Origin: Modestobacter excelsi
GTDB lineage: Bacteria > Actinomycetota > Actinomycetes > Mycobacteriales > Geodermatophilaceae
DNA length: 54,693 bases
Reading direction: 5' to 3'
Assembly: GCF_005930495.1 (NCBI RefSeq)
Contig: NZ_SJEX01000025.1
Location: 1 to 54,693, forward strand
The notes below the pieces were generated by a model. That model was not told the DNA's origin. It did not search any database and worked only from the letters and a program-made list of their open reading frames with translations. The stretch's first letter is position 1. Each line of letters begins with the position of its first letter. Shown piece after piece: positions 20,423 to 29,161 of the stretch. A program made the translations under genes and the position numbers.

Positions 20423-21301
20423 GTGAGCGTGGACAGCGGCGGTTCGGTGGGGCTGATGCCGGCGGCCTTCTTCGGGCACGGCAATCCGATGAATGCGCTC
20501 GAGGTGAACCGCTACACCGCCGCGTAGCGTGCCTTCGGCGAGGCCGTGCCGCGGCCCCGCGCGATCCTCGTGGTCAGCGCGCACTGGTACATCAACGCCA
20601 CCGCCGTCACGGCGATGCCGCGACCGCGCACGATCCACGACTTCTACGGCTTCCCGCCGCAACTGTTCGACGTGCAGTACCCGGCGCCGGGGCTGCCGGC
20701 GCTGGCCGAGGAGGTCAGCGACGTCGTCCATCCGACGTGGGTCGGCGCGGACGTCGACAGCTGGGGCATCGACCACGGGACCTGGTCGGTGCTCGTGCAC
20801 GCGTTCCCGGACGCCTCCATCCCCGTCGTGCAGCTGAGCATCAACGCCGACTAGAGCTCGGACTACCACCTCGAGCTCGGGGCGAAGCTCGCGCCGCTGC
20901 GCGAGCGCGGCGTCCTGGTGGTGGCCAGCGGCAACGTGGTGCACAACCTGCGCGGGATGAACTGGTCGCTGGCCGATGACGGCTACGACTGGGCCCAGCG
21001 CTTCGACGAGGACGCCAAGCAGCGCATGCTCACTGCCCCGACCGAGTTCGCGGCGCTGGACGCGCACGCCGACTACCGCAGTGCCGTGCCAACACCGGAC
21101 CACTTCATCCCCGCGCTGTACCTGGCCGGGCTCGCCGGCGCGGCCGGCGACGAGTCTGCCGCCGTGCTGGTCGACGGGTACGCGTACGGCTCGTTGTCGA
21201 TGACGGCGTACACGCTGGGCCTCGACTGCGGGCAGACCCCCGAGTCGGGTGGCGCGCCGCAGGCTCCGCCCGGGCTGCCGCCGGACGGCTCCAACATCTG
21301 A
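20423..21301 (+). pseudogene. DODA-type extradiol aromatic ring-opening dioxygenase, two in-frame amber codons
   Basis: One open frame of 292 codons from GTG 20423 to TGA 21301, interrupted by TAG at 20525-20527 and TAG at 20852-20854. The product matches the DODA/LigB family (4,5-DOPA-dioxygenase-like zinc or iron enzymes). Seen: [83 protein letters not shown] and PDHFIPALYLAGLAG, so all usual His ligand positions are kept. The first TAG replaces the Trp normally found in RYTxAWRAFG; the second follows NAD, where K is usual. There are no frameshifts. Either a recent pseudogene or, less likely, a readthrough gene. Confidence 0.8.
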
Positions 21302-21657
21302 GCGGGCAACGCACGCGCCGACGGGCCGGTCCACCCGTCGACCCACCGGCGCGGTCGCATGTCGAGCTCGGCATACCCGGGAGCTGGCCGCCGCCGCAGG
21401 CCGCCGCTCGACCGGGCAACTGACCCGCACCCCCGTCACGCGTAGCGACGTCGCCAGCAGCGGCGGCGGCGATGGAGCGCGCAGCTTAGGGCGCAGCCGG
21501 GAACGGGACCGCGGTCTGCGGAGCCGCGGCGACGCCGGGAGCGCGCCCGGCGGCGAGGCGGATGGCGGCGACGGCCTTATCGGGCGGGCGGGCGGTGCGG
21601 GGCGGCCGTTGCCGCGGCCACGACCTGACCCGTGAGGCGGGACCGAGGATGTCGCGG
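21302..21657. other. Intergenic region between convergent broken genes
   Basis: No gene or clear terminator hairpin is seen in these 356 bases. Confidence 0.4.
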
Positions 21658-22191
21658 TCAGCCGTCGGCGGGCTGCTCCCGCGTCGGGGAACCCGGCGCC
21701 GCGTCGTAGCGGGTGTAAGTCGCGGCCATCGACCCGGTCGGGTCGAGTCGGGCGAGGGGGGCGTCGCCGATCGCGGCGAGCTGGTCGATCTGCTCGTCGC
21801 TGAGCGCGTCGATGACGTGGTGCCGCACGGTGGCGACGTGCCCGGGCGCCGCCTGCTCTACCTTCGCCCAGCCTGTGGCGGTGAGCCGGGCGTTGGTCGC
21901 CCGGCGGTCCTCGGGGCAGGGGAAGCGCTCGACCAGCGCCCGGGCCTCCAGGCGGCTGCCCACGTGTGAGAGCCGGGGCAGGGTGGCGTTGGTCTGCCGG
22001 GCCAGCTCGGTCATCCGCAGCGTCCGGCCAGGCGCCTCCGACAGCATCGCCAGGACGTAGTACTCGAACTCGGTCACGTCGGAGTCCCGGCGCAGCTGCG
22101 CGTCCAGCGCACCGGGAAGCAGCTCGAGCACCCAGCGGAGGCGGACCTACGCGCGCAGCTGGGGTCCGTCGAGCGGACTCCCTTCCTGCAC
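21658..22191 (-). pseudogene. MarR-family transcriptional regulator with an in-frame amber codon
   Basis: Downstream of 22131 the frame encodes a good MarR protein: EFEYYVLAMLSEAPGRTLRMTELARQTNATLPRLSHVGSRLEARALVERFPCPEDRRATNARLTATGWAKVE, the winged helix-turn-helix with its DDRR-type wing. Family members have about 15 more residues at the N-terminus (xxLRAYVRLRxxLE). Here these are present in the same frame as MQEGSPLDGPQLRA-TAG-VRLRWVLELLPGALD, starting from GTG 22191. The TAG at 22147-22149 falls where Tyr or Trp is usual. Translation could restart at GTG 22131, giving 157 residues that keep the whole DNA-binding domain, so partial function is possible. Confidence 0.7.
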
Positions 22192-22625
22192 TGCTGGGGT
22201 CGCGCGGGTCCAGACAGCTGCACTCGTGGCACGTCCCCTCACCTCGGCACGACTGGCGCGCCCTTGAGGGGGGCGAACTGCGCGGCGGTCTGACGTGCCC
22301 GGTGAGCGCTGTCGCGCCCCCACCGATCGGTGATCGGCTCGGGGGGCCACGCTCGGCCGCTCCACCATCCGCCGCCGGTTAGCACCGGTCGACGCTGCCC
22401 GCCAGCCAGGCGACGGTGCGGCTTGCGCTCGGCGTTGTGTCCGGTTGTTTCCATGACAGCTCCAAGTGGTTGAGCCGGGGGAGGGTCGTGGGAGGGCACA
22501 GCGGCCCAGGGACGACGGGCGTCCGGAGTGGCGGCAGCTACGACGTCTCGAGCGGGTGGGCCGGCTGGCGCGGCCGCCAGGTGTGACCGCGCCAGCCGGG
22601 TAGTGCCGCAGGACGTGCGGTACAG
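22192..22625. other. Intergenic region
   Basis: No gene supported. This 430-base gap separates the MarR remnant from the 3' end of the MFS gene. Confidence 0.4.
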
Positions 22626-24074
22626 CTAGGCGTCGACGAGCTTGCTGTCGGTGCGGTCAGCGGCCGGGCTGGCGGCGGGCTTCTGCAGCAGCACGGCGGC
22701 GAGGACCGCACCGACGGCGGCGATGCCGGCGGCGCCGAGCAGAGCGGCGGAGAACCCGTTGGTGAGCTCGGCCAGGTTGCCGGCCTCGTCGGCGCCGAAC
22801 GCAGCTGCGACCGCGGTCATCGCGGCCAGGCCCAGCGCGGAACCGATCTGGTAGCTGGTGTTGACGATCCCGGCGGCCAGGCCGCCCTCCTCCGGCGCCG
22901 CAGACGACAGCGCGGTACCGAGCGAGGGGATGAACGCCATCGCCATGCCGGCCGCGGTCACCAGCGACGCAGGCAGCACGTCTACGACGAAGCTGCCGTC
23001 GGCGTCGATGAACGACAGCCACACCAGACCAGCGGCCAGCGTCGCGAGACCCGAGACGGTCATCGCGTTCGGGCCGAAACGGGCGATGAGCCTGGGGGCG
23101 ACCGCGACCATCCCGATCATGATCGTGACGGTCAGCGGCAGCAGCGCGGCGCCGGACGCGAACGCACCCAGGCCGAGGATCTGCTGCAGGTACAGGTTCA
23201 CGAAGAAGAACATCGGGATCCAGGCGGCTCCGAGGAGCAACTGTGCGACGTTGGCAGCGGCGAGGTTCGGTGCGCGGAAGATGCCCAGACGCATCAGCGG
23301 CTGACGGAGCTTGGCCTGCAGCGCGACGAACACACCCAGGAGCGCGAGGCCGCCGAGGCCGGCAAGGAGCGTGCTGGCGGACGTCCAGCCGGCCTCCGGG
23401 GCGCGGACGATCGCGAAGACGACCGCGCCGAGGCCGAGCGTGGCGGTGGTTGCACCGGCGAGGTCGAGCGAGCCGCGGCCGGTCTTCCCGACGGGCATGA
23501 CCGAACGGGTCAGCAGCAGGACGACAGCGGCGACCGGGAGGTTGATGAAGAACACCCATGGCCACGACGCGTATTCGGTCAGGACGCCGCCGAGGAAGAC
23601 GCCGGCGGTGCCGCCTGCAGGTGCGGCTGCGCCGTACAGGGCGAGGGCCTTCGGGAGCTCGTTGCTGCCGCCGAACACCTGGAACAGCAGGGTGAGCGCG
23701 GCCGGGGCGATGAGCGCTGAGCCGGCGCCCTGGATCGCGCGGCCAGTCAGCTCGACCGCGACGCCGTCGGCCAGGCCGGCGACGAGCGAACCGACACCGA
23801 GGATCGCCCAGCCCGTGGCGAAGATCCGGCGGGCGCCGAACAGGTCGGACAGCCGCCCGCCGAGCAGCAGCAGACCGCCGAACAAGATCACGTAGGTGTT
23901 GAACACCCAACTAAGGTCCTGCGGGTCGAAGCCGAGATCCGCCTGGATCTTCGGCAAGGCAACGCCGATGATCGAAGTGTCCATGATGACCATGAACTGA
24001 GCGGCGGCGATGAGCGCGAGAGCGAGCCAGCGCCGGCTGCTCGTCGAACTCGCCGCGGGTGCGGTGGTTGTCAT
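22626..24074 (-). CDS. MFS drug/metabolite exporter, DHA2 (14-helix) family
   Basis: 482 residues with about 14 hydrophobic segments, typical of the DHA2/EmrB-QacA group of proton-driven exporters. Motif seen: FMVIMDTSIIGVALPKIQADLG in helix 1, the family's D-[TS]-[TS]-I-V-x-V-ALP motif. WVFNTYVILFGGLLLLGGRLSDLFGARRIF is motif A, and ALYGAAAPAGGTAGVFLGGVLTEY... WPWVFFINLPVAAVV is motif C and its context. The ATG at 24074 (MTTTAPAASSTSSRRW) is chosen because it places helix 1 correctly; upstream in-frame sequence is not membrane-like. It is divergent from an HMA-domain gene, and the intergenic region carries phased CTGTCC repeats, suggesting control by the SARP regulator downstream. The gene ends in TAG. 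Confidence 0.92.
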   Translation of the reverse strand: MTTTAPAASSTSSRRWLALALIAAAQFMVIMDTSIIGVALPKIQADLGFDPQDLSWVFNTYVILFGGLLLLGGRLSDLFGARRIFATGWAILGVGSLVAGLADGVAVELTGRAIQGAGSALIAPAALTLLFQVFGGSNELPKALALYGAAAPAGGTAGVFLGGVLTEYASWPWVFFINLPVAAVVLLLTRSVMPVGKTGRGSLDLAGATTATLGLGAVVFAIVRAPEAGWTSASTLLAGLGGLALLGVFVALQAKLRQPLMRLGIFRAPNLAAANVAQLLLGAAWIPMFFFVNLYLQQILGLGAFASGAALLPLTVTIMIGMVAVAPRLIARFGPNAMTVSGLATLAAGLVWLSFIDADGSFVVDVLPASLVTAAGMAMAFIPSLGTALSSAAPEEGGLAAGIVNTSYQIGSALGLAAMTAVAAAFGADEAGNLAELTNGFSAALLGAAGIAAVGAVLAAVLLQKPAASPAADRTDSKLVDA

Positions 24075-24082
24075 GACGGTTC

Positions 24083-24168
24083 CTGTCTTCCGCGAAGGAC
24101 AGCCGGCGGTGGCTGTCGAGACGCAGACTCGTAAGACCCTCTGTCCTGCCGCTGTCCTCGCTCTGTCG
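24083..24168. promoter_or_regulatory. Phased CTGTCC repeats upstream of the MFS gene (SARP-type sites)
   Basis: CTGTCC at 24141-24146 and 24152-24157 and CTGTCG at 24163-24168 are spaced exactly 11 bases apart. Nearer the gene are CTGTC at 24083 and a perfect inverted repeat GACAGCC (24098-24104)/GGCTGTC (24111-24117). SARP regulators bind direct heptamer repeats at 11-bp spacing, and a SARP gene lies 0.6 kb away. Confidence 0.65.
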
Positions 24169-24347
24169 TCCTCGCCACGGCACACCCGCGACAGCTGCGG
24201 TCCTCGAGATCCGTACCGACCCTGTCGCCACGCCCTTCGCTCTGGATACGTCTTCCCCGGCCCGTGCTGTCGCCGCGCATCAGCTTCGTGACCGTCGGCG
24301 TCCGCGACGACGCCCTCGCGGCGGGCGGTGTCCCGAATGGCGCCGGT

Positions 24348-24365
24348 GGACAGCGGACGGACAGC
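24348..24365. promoter_or_regulatory. Phased GGACAGC repeats upstream of the HMA gene (SARP-type site)
   Basis: GGACAGC occurs at 24348-24354 and again at 24359-24365, 11 bases apart, 58 bases before the HMA gene start. It is the reverse complement of the CTGTCC motif near the MFS gene and in the SARP gene's own promoter region. Confidence 0.6.
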
Positions 24366-24422
24366 GCAGCAAGGCACCTTGGGTGGCGTCAGAGGAACGC
24401 CCGCTGGACAAAGGTGAGCGCG

Positions 24423-24650
24423 ATGCTCGAGGTCAGGCTCTCGGTCGGCTCGATGCGGTGCAGGCACTGTGTGCGCGAGGTGACCGGCTGGCTCCGTGAC
24501 GTCGCCGGCGTCCAGACCATCACGGCCGACGCGAACACCGGCACGGTCGTCCTCGGCGGCACCATGACCGTCGCCGATGTCCTGGCCGTGTTCGCCGGCT
24601 CCGGCTACACCGCGCGGGTTGTGGACGCAGCGCCGGCTACTGCGACGTGA
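24423..24650 (+). CDS. Heavy-metal-associated (HMA) domain protein
   Basis: A 75-residue stand-alone HMA fold: EVRLSVGSMRCRHCVREVTGWLRDVAGVQTITADANTGTVVLGGTMTVADVLAVFAGSGYTARVVD. The CxxC metal site is CRHC at about residues 13-16, in the usual loop. Such proteins carry Cu(I) or related metals to ATPases or bind them for sensing. The spacing and secondary-structure pattern (beta-alpha-beta-beta-alpha-beta) are complete. AAAGGTGA lies just before ATG 24423. It ends overlapping the 3' end of the convergent SARP gene by 14 bases. Confidence 0.85.
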   Translation: MLEVRLSVGSMRCRHCVREVTGWLRDVAGVQTITADANTGTVVLGGTMTVADVLAVFAGSGYTARVVDAAPATAT

Positions 24651-27600
24651 GCTGCCAGGACTCCGCCATGTTCCCCGGGGGAGGCGCGCCCAGCCGACCG
24701 GCCGCACCGACTGCATCGCCGACCTGACCCCATAAGTCGTCGAGCTCAGCCTGCTCGTGCGGCGGTGCGGGTCGCGCCGACGCCTGCCGAACCTCGGCGG
24801 CCCTGCTCAGCCGCTCCTGCGCCTGGTCCCACTGATTCACGGATGCCGCCACGCGTGCCAGACCCTCCAGGCCGATCGCGCGCAAGGTCGGTTCGGTGTA
24901 CTGCTCCCCGGCTGCGTGCACCTGCCTGTACCGGTCGGCGGCGTCATCCAGCAGCCCCTCGCGCCAGTCGCACCAGGCGACACCGGCGAGTGCCTGCCCG
25001 ACCCACAGCGGAGTGCCCAGTCGGGTCAGGCCGCGCACCGCCTCCTCGAACAGCGGCCGGGCCGTCGTCGCATCTCCGTCGATCCGGGCAATCTGCCCCC
25101 GTCCCAGGCCGGCGAGGACAACACCGGCGGCGTCACCGACCTCCTCGGACGCAGACGCAGCTCGGTCGAACGCGGCCGAGGCCGCCTCGCGCTCGCCGAC
25201 AGCCAGCAGCGCGACGCCGAGGTCGGAGAGCGCCCACTGGGCGGTGTTGAAGACCCCGGCCGAGCTCGACACCTCGATCGCCTGCTCAAGCACGGGTATC
25301 GCCTCGGCGTACCGGCCGAACGCTGCCAGCCCCCAGCCGAGGTGAAGGAGAACAGCTGACAGGCCCCAGGCGTCATCGAGCCGGCGGAACGCCTGCGACG
25401 CGGTCCGGCCCAACGCCCGCGACCGCGGCTCGTCGCCTCGGCGGATGAAGTTCTGCAGGCGGACGAACGCGACGACCGCATGACCCCAGTCGTCGGCCTG
25501 GGCGGTGAACTGCGCCTCCGCTTCGGCGAGCAGCTGTGCGAAGTGGCCGGCGTCCGAGCCGTCGAGCAGCTCGACTGCGAGCAGCACCTTCGACAGGGCA
25601 GCGCGATGCGCGTCACCCTCGGCCTCGAACAGCTGCAAGCTCGCCAGCGCCGTCTCCGCACAGCGCGGGCTGGGATGCACCAGGCAGGCCCGTGGACGCT
25701 CGACGATCGACAATGCCTGCAGCGCACGGGCTCGGGCCTGCTGGCTCCCACCGGGAGCGGCGATGAGCCTGGACAACACCTCTCGACCTTCGACGTGCCG
25801 TCCCAGGTGCCAGAACAGCGCCAAGGAGCCCGCCAGGCGTAGCCCGATTTCGACCCGACTCGGGTCGGCCGACAGCCACGCCAACGCGGCACGCAGGTTG
25901 GGCTGCTCGTTGCGCAGCCGCCGCAGCGCCGCCCGTTGTCCGTGGCCGCGCAGGCTCTGCTCGGCCTGCTCAGCGACATGCCGGAAGTACGTCGCGTGCC
26001 GGGCAGCCGCCTCGTCTCGCTCCCCGGCGGCGTCGAGCTGCTCGACTGCGTACTGCCGCAGCGTCTCGAGCATGCGGTACCGCGACGGCGAGCCGGGCAC
26101 GAGCACGACCATCGACCGATTGACCAGGTGGTCGAGCACGTCGAACACCTCACCGCCGGGGATGTCCTCGCCCGCGACGACGGCCTCCGCTGCCTCCAGC
26201 GTCCAGCCGCCGTGGAACACGGCCAGGCGCCGGAACGCCTGCTGCTCGGGCTCCGACAGCAGCGCGTGGCTCCACTCGACGGTCGCGCGCAAGGTCCGCT
26301 GCCGCGCCTCTGCGGTGCGCGGCCCGCTGGTGAGCAGACCGAAGCGGTCACCCAGACGGTCGGCCAGGTCCGGCAGCGACAGCGACGACATGCGTGCCGC
26401 AGCGAGTTCGAGCGCGAGCGGCATGCCATCGAGCTGCCGGCACACCTGCGCCAGCGCCAGCAGGTACGGCTCCGACAGGTTCAGGCTCGCTCGGACAGCC
26501 GACGCCCGCTCGACGAACAGAGCAGCAGCTGGGAACTGCAGTACCTGCTCAGCGGGCGCCCCCTCGGGCGGCACCGCGAGCGGCGCGACGCTGACCTGCA
26601 CCTCGCCGGGAACGGCCAGGGCTTCCCGGCTGGTCGTGAGCACGGTGACGTGTTCGGCCGCGCCGAGGATGGCGTCGACGAGCCTCGCCACCGCGTCGAT
26701 GACGTGCTCGCAGTTGTCGAGCACGAGCAGCAGCCGCCGGTTCGCGAGATAGGCAAGCAGGCGGGCGCGCACCGCCGCATTCGGATCAGCACCGTCCAGC
26801 GGCACGCCGAGCGCGTCCGCGACCGTCAGGGGCACGTCAGCCGGGTTGCTCACCGCCGCGAGACGGGCGAGATGCACATGCTGCTCGAAGTAGTCGGCGA
26901 GCTGGTGCGCAGCGGCCATGGCCAGTGACGTCTTCCCGGCGCCACCAGGGCCTACCAAGGTGACGAGGCGCTGACGGGTGAGCGCGTCGCGCAGCTGCGT
27001 GAGCTCGTCGTCGCGTCCGATCAAGCGCACGGTGGGGATCGGCAGCGTCCGCTTCGGTCCGGTGCCGGCTTCCTGGCCCACCGCCGGGGTCCGCAATCCT
27101 CGCGCGGCGGGTCCGGGTTCGGCAGGCACCGTTGCCGCCAGATCAGGCTGTGCGGGTACGGCTGCGAGCGCATCGTCCTGCTCGAGGATGCGTTGGTGCA
27201 CCTTGCGGAGCGCAGCGGACGGCTGCAGCCCCAGCTCGAGATCGAGGTGACGGCGAGTGCGGGCGAACACCTCGAGCGCGTCCGCCTGCCGCCCGGCGCG
27301 GTACAGAGCCGTCATCAGCAGACCGGCGAGCGCCTCCTGTCCGGGGTCCAACGCGACGAACGGCTCGAGGTCGGCGGCGACCTCGACGTGCCGGCCCGCC
27401 ACCAGGGCCGCCTCGGCCCGCTCGGTCAACGCGGCCTGCCGCAGCTGATCCAACCGGGCGGCCTCGACGGAAGCCCAGCCCTGGCCGGCGAAGTCAGCGA
27501 GCGGGTCACCGCGCCACAGTTCGAGCGCCCCGTCGTACAGAGCCAGAGCGTCACCAGCAGCGGTGCCGCGCGTGGCGGTGCGCGCGGCCTGCACCAGGCT

Positions 27601-27921
27601 CACGAAACGGTGCAGATCCACACGGTCGGCGTCGACGTCGGCGCGGTACCCGGACGCCTCCCGAACGATGACGTCAACGTCCTGAGCGGCGAGTGCCCGA
27701 CGCAGCTTTGACACCCGGAGCTGCAGGGCGTTCAGCGGGTCGGCCGGCAAGGCGGACTCCGCCCACAGCCGGTCGATGAGCGAGCTGGCGGCGACGGTCC
27801 GGCGCGGTGAGAGCAGCAGCAGGGCGAGCAAGCCGCGCTCGGCCGCCCCGGGCAGCTTCGCGGGCTCGTCGTCGACTCGCATCTGCATGGCGCCGAGCAG
27901 GCGGAACTCGACCTCGGTCAC
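24637..27921 (-). CDS. AfsR/SARP-type regulator with NB-ARC ATPase and TPR-like region
   Basis: About 1094 residues from GTG 27921 (MTEVEFRLLGAMQMRVDDE). The N-terminal winged-helix DNA-binding domain (about 1-95) and bacterial transcriptional activation domain (about 97-245, VDLHRFVSLVQAARTATRG onward) form the SARP core. An NB-ARC/STAND ATPase follows from about residue 300, with Walker A VGPGGAGKTSLA and Walker B LLLVLDNCEHV, and further motifs VLTTSREALAVPGE and LDGMPLALELAAARM. The C-terminal 450 residues are helical TPR-like repeats. This is the AfsR-like layout of ligand-gated activators. Phased CTGTCC repeats occur in its own upstream region and before the MFS and HMA genes, so local autoregulation and cluster control are inferred. 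The inducing signal is unknown; neighbours suggest a metal. Confidence 0.93.
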   Translation of the reverse strand: MTEVEFRLLGAMQMRVDDEPAKLPGAAERGLLALLLLSPRRTVAASSLIDRLWAESALPADPLNALQLRVSKLRRALAAQDVDVIVREASGYRADVDADRVDLHRFVSLVQAARTATRGTAAGDALALYDGALELWRGDPLADFAGQGWASVEAARLDQLRQAALTERAEAALVAGRHVEVAADLEPFVALDPGQEALAGLLMTALYRAGRQADALEVFARTRRHLDLELGLQPSAALRKVHQRILEQDDALAAVPAQPDLAATVPAEPGPAARGLRTPAVGQEAGTGPKRTLPIPTVRLIGRDDELTQLRDALTRQRLVTLVGPGGAGKTSLAMAAAHQLADYFEQHVHLARLAAVSNPADVPLTVADALGVPLDGADPNAAVRARLLAYLANRRLLLVLDNCEHVIDAVARLVDAILGAAEHVTVLTTSREALAVPGEVQVSVAPLAVPPEGAPAEQVLQFPAAALFVERASAVRASLNLSEPYLLALAQVCRQLDGMPLALELAAARMSSLSLPDLADRLGDRFGLLTSGPRTAEARQRTLRATVEWSHALLSEPEQQAFRRLAVFHGGWTLEAAEAVVAGEDIPGGEVFDVLDHLVNRSMVVLVPGSPSRYRMLETLRQYAVEQLDAAGERDEAAARHATYFRHVAEQAEQSLRGHGQRAALRRLRNEQPNLRAALAWLSADPSRVEIGLRLAGSLALFWHLGRHVEGREVLSRLIAAPGGSQQARARALQALSIVERPRACLVHPSPRCAETALASLQLFEAEGDAHRAALSKVLLAVELLDGSDAGHFAQLLAEAEAQFTAQADDWGHAVVAFVRLQNFIRRGDEPRSRALGRTASQAFRRLDDAWGLSAVLLHLGWGLAAFGRYAEAIPVLEQAIEVSSSAGVFNTAQWALSDLGVALLAVGEREAASAAFDRAASASEEVGDAAGVVLAGLGRGQIARIDGDATTARPLFEEAVRGLTRLGTPLWVGQALAGVAWCDWREGLLDDAADRYRQVHAAGEQYTEPTLRAIGLEGLARVAASVNQWDQAQERLSRAAEVRQASARPAPPHEQAELDDLWGQVGDAVGAAGRLGAPPPGNMAESWQLTSQ

Positions 27922-27991
27922 GGCGCACCCCTCACTGGCAGTCCGCAAGTTTGCACCCACCGACCCCGCTCGTACAGGAGACGGAACACCA

Positions 27992-28050
27992 CTGTCCGGA
28001 CGCTGTCCACGGCCGTCGGACCCGGCCGGCGGCAGACAGCGCGCCGACAG
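27992..28050. promoter_or_regulatory. Phased repeats in the divergent SARP/copZ promoter region
   Basis: CTGTCC at 27992-27997 and 28003-28008 are 11 bases apart. In the opposite orientation GACAG at 28035-28039 and 28046-28050 are also 11 bases apart. The two pairs face the divergent SARP gene and copZ fragment. Same core as the repeats at 24.1-24.4 kb. Confidence 0.65.
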
Positions 28051-28109
28051 GACCGGCCGCGACTGTGACATCACCGGCGGCACGCCGCCGGCACCAGAAG
28101 GAGGACCCC

Positions 28110-28157
28110 ATGAGCACCGAGACCTACACCGTCAACGGGATGACCTGCGACCACTGC
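28110..28157 (+). pseudogene. Truncated copper chaperone (CopZ-like)
   Basis: A perfect ribosome-binding site (AAGGAGG) and ATG 28110 begin MSTETYTVNGMTCDHC, the exact start of an HMA copper chaperone including both Cys of CxxC. Homology then stops; after CDHC the frame reads unrelated sequence to a stop at 28187. The remaining ~50 codons of the domain are missing. The breakpoint lies at a run of CTGCAG/AGCTGCAG-like sequence. The promoter and SARP-type repeats upstream remain. Confidence 0.75.
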
Positions 28158-28416
28158 AGCTGCAGTCGTTCTCCTACCGCCGCATGATCCCCGCCGGACG
28201 CGTCAGCCGAAGCAAAGGCAATCCCGGACACATGCCGGATACAGACCGACCAGGTCGTGACCTGCCCGCCTCGCGCAGGGTCCGCCAGTTGTCCGTCTGA
28301 GGGCGCCCGCGGACTGCTGGGCGGACAGTGGTCGACACCGACTCGGTGAAGCAGCGCGCGGGCGGATTGATCAAAGTCATGCATCGTCGCACCGGCTCAC
28401 AGGCGACGTCCCCGTC
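28158..28416. other. Sequence replacing the end of the copZ gene
   Basis: About 260 bases with no recognisable coding content between the copZ breakpoint and the next gene's 3' end. Confidence 0.4.
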
Positions 28417-28938
28417 TCAGCGTGGTTGCGCCTCGGCCGCCCGCTCCGCCAGCCGCTTGAGGTTGAGCAGTTGTCGGCGCGCCATGACCAGGTCGCCGAC
28501 GGACAGCAGCGGCGCCGTCGGGCGGCCGCAGGCGACGGCGACCTTCAGCAGGAGCCGGGTTGACTCATCTGTGGGCCCGGGGGTGGGCACGAGCACGTAG
28601 GACATGACCGCGCCCATGATCCGGCCGGTGAGTTGCACTCCTGGCTCGACGCTCAGGATGCGCCCAGCCGGACGTCCACCGGCGGTCGTGAAGTTCTGAC
28701 CCGGGACGGGCTCGGCAAGGCCGCGCAACTCCTGCGGCGAGCGGCGACCGAGGTTGTCGACCCAGTCGTAGGAGTATGGCGCGAGTCTGATCTGAGTGAC
28801 CCACGACCACACGAGGCTTCGGTTGGCGTGGACGGTGACCCCGCGCCAGGCCTGCAACGCCGGAGTGGGGACGAGGTCATCGCACGGATAGTGGCGAGCG
28901 ACCTCCTCAGCGCTCACGCCCCACCGATCGCCGATCAT
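28417..28938 (-). CDS. SRPBCC-superfamily protein
   Basis: 173 residues. The pattern ALQAWRGVTVHANRSLVWSWVTQIRLAPYSYDWVDNLGRRSPQEL, then GRILSVEPGVQLTGRIMGAVMSYVLVP and a C-terminal long helix (VGDLVMARRQLLNLKRLAERA), is that of START/SRPBCC ligand-binding proteins. A ligand cannot be named. The start is ATG 28938 (MIGDRWGVSAEEVARHYPCDD), preceded by GGAGGCC. Upstream in-frame sequence is not conserved-looking. Confidence 0.8.
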   Translation of the reverse strand: MIGDRWGVSAEEVARHYPCDDLVPTPALQAWRGVTVHANRSLVWSWVTQIRLAPYSYDWVDNLGRRSPQELRGLAEPVPGQNFTTAGGRPAGRILSVEPGVQLTGRIMGAVMSYVLVPTPGPTDESTRLLLKVAVACGRPTAPLLSVGDLVMARRQLLNLKRLAERAAEAQPR

Positions 28939-29161
28939 CCACCGGCCTCCTTCGACTGCACGCTCACCGGTGCCATCCTGACGGACGGATGTCCCCCGGT
29001 CAGGAGACGTGGACTGCCCCGACGAGCAGGAGGCCACATCCGGCGGGTGGGCGTAGGGCCATGCACGACCGGCGTAGTGGCCCGAAAACCCGCGGGCGGT
29101 CTTCCCCACGCAGGGGGCCCGATACTGACCATCAGCATCTGGAACCTGATGTCGGACACTG

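Noticed and set aside
20423-21301. General amber recoding (TAG as a sense codon) across the genome
   Set aside because: Intact neighbours such as the BrkB-type, MFS, TetR and second SARP genes terminate at TAG, so amber works as a stop.
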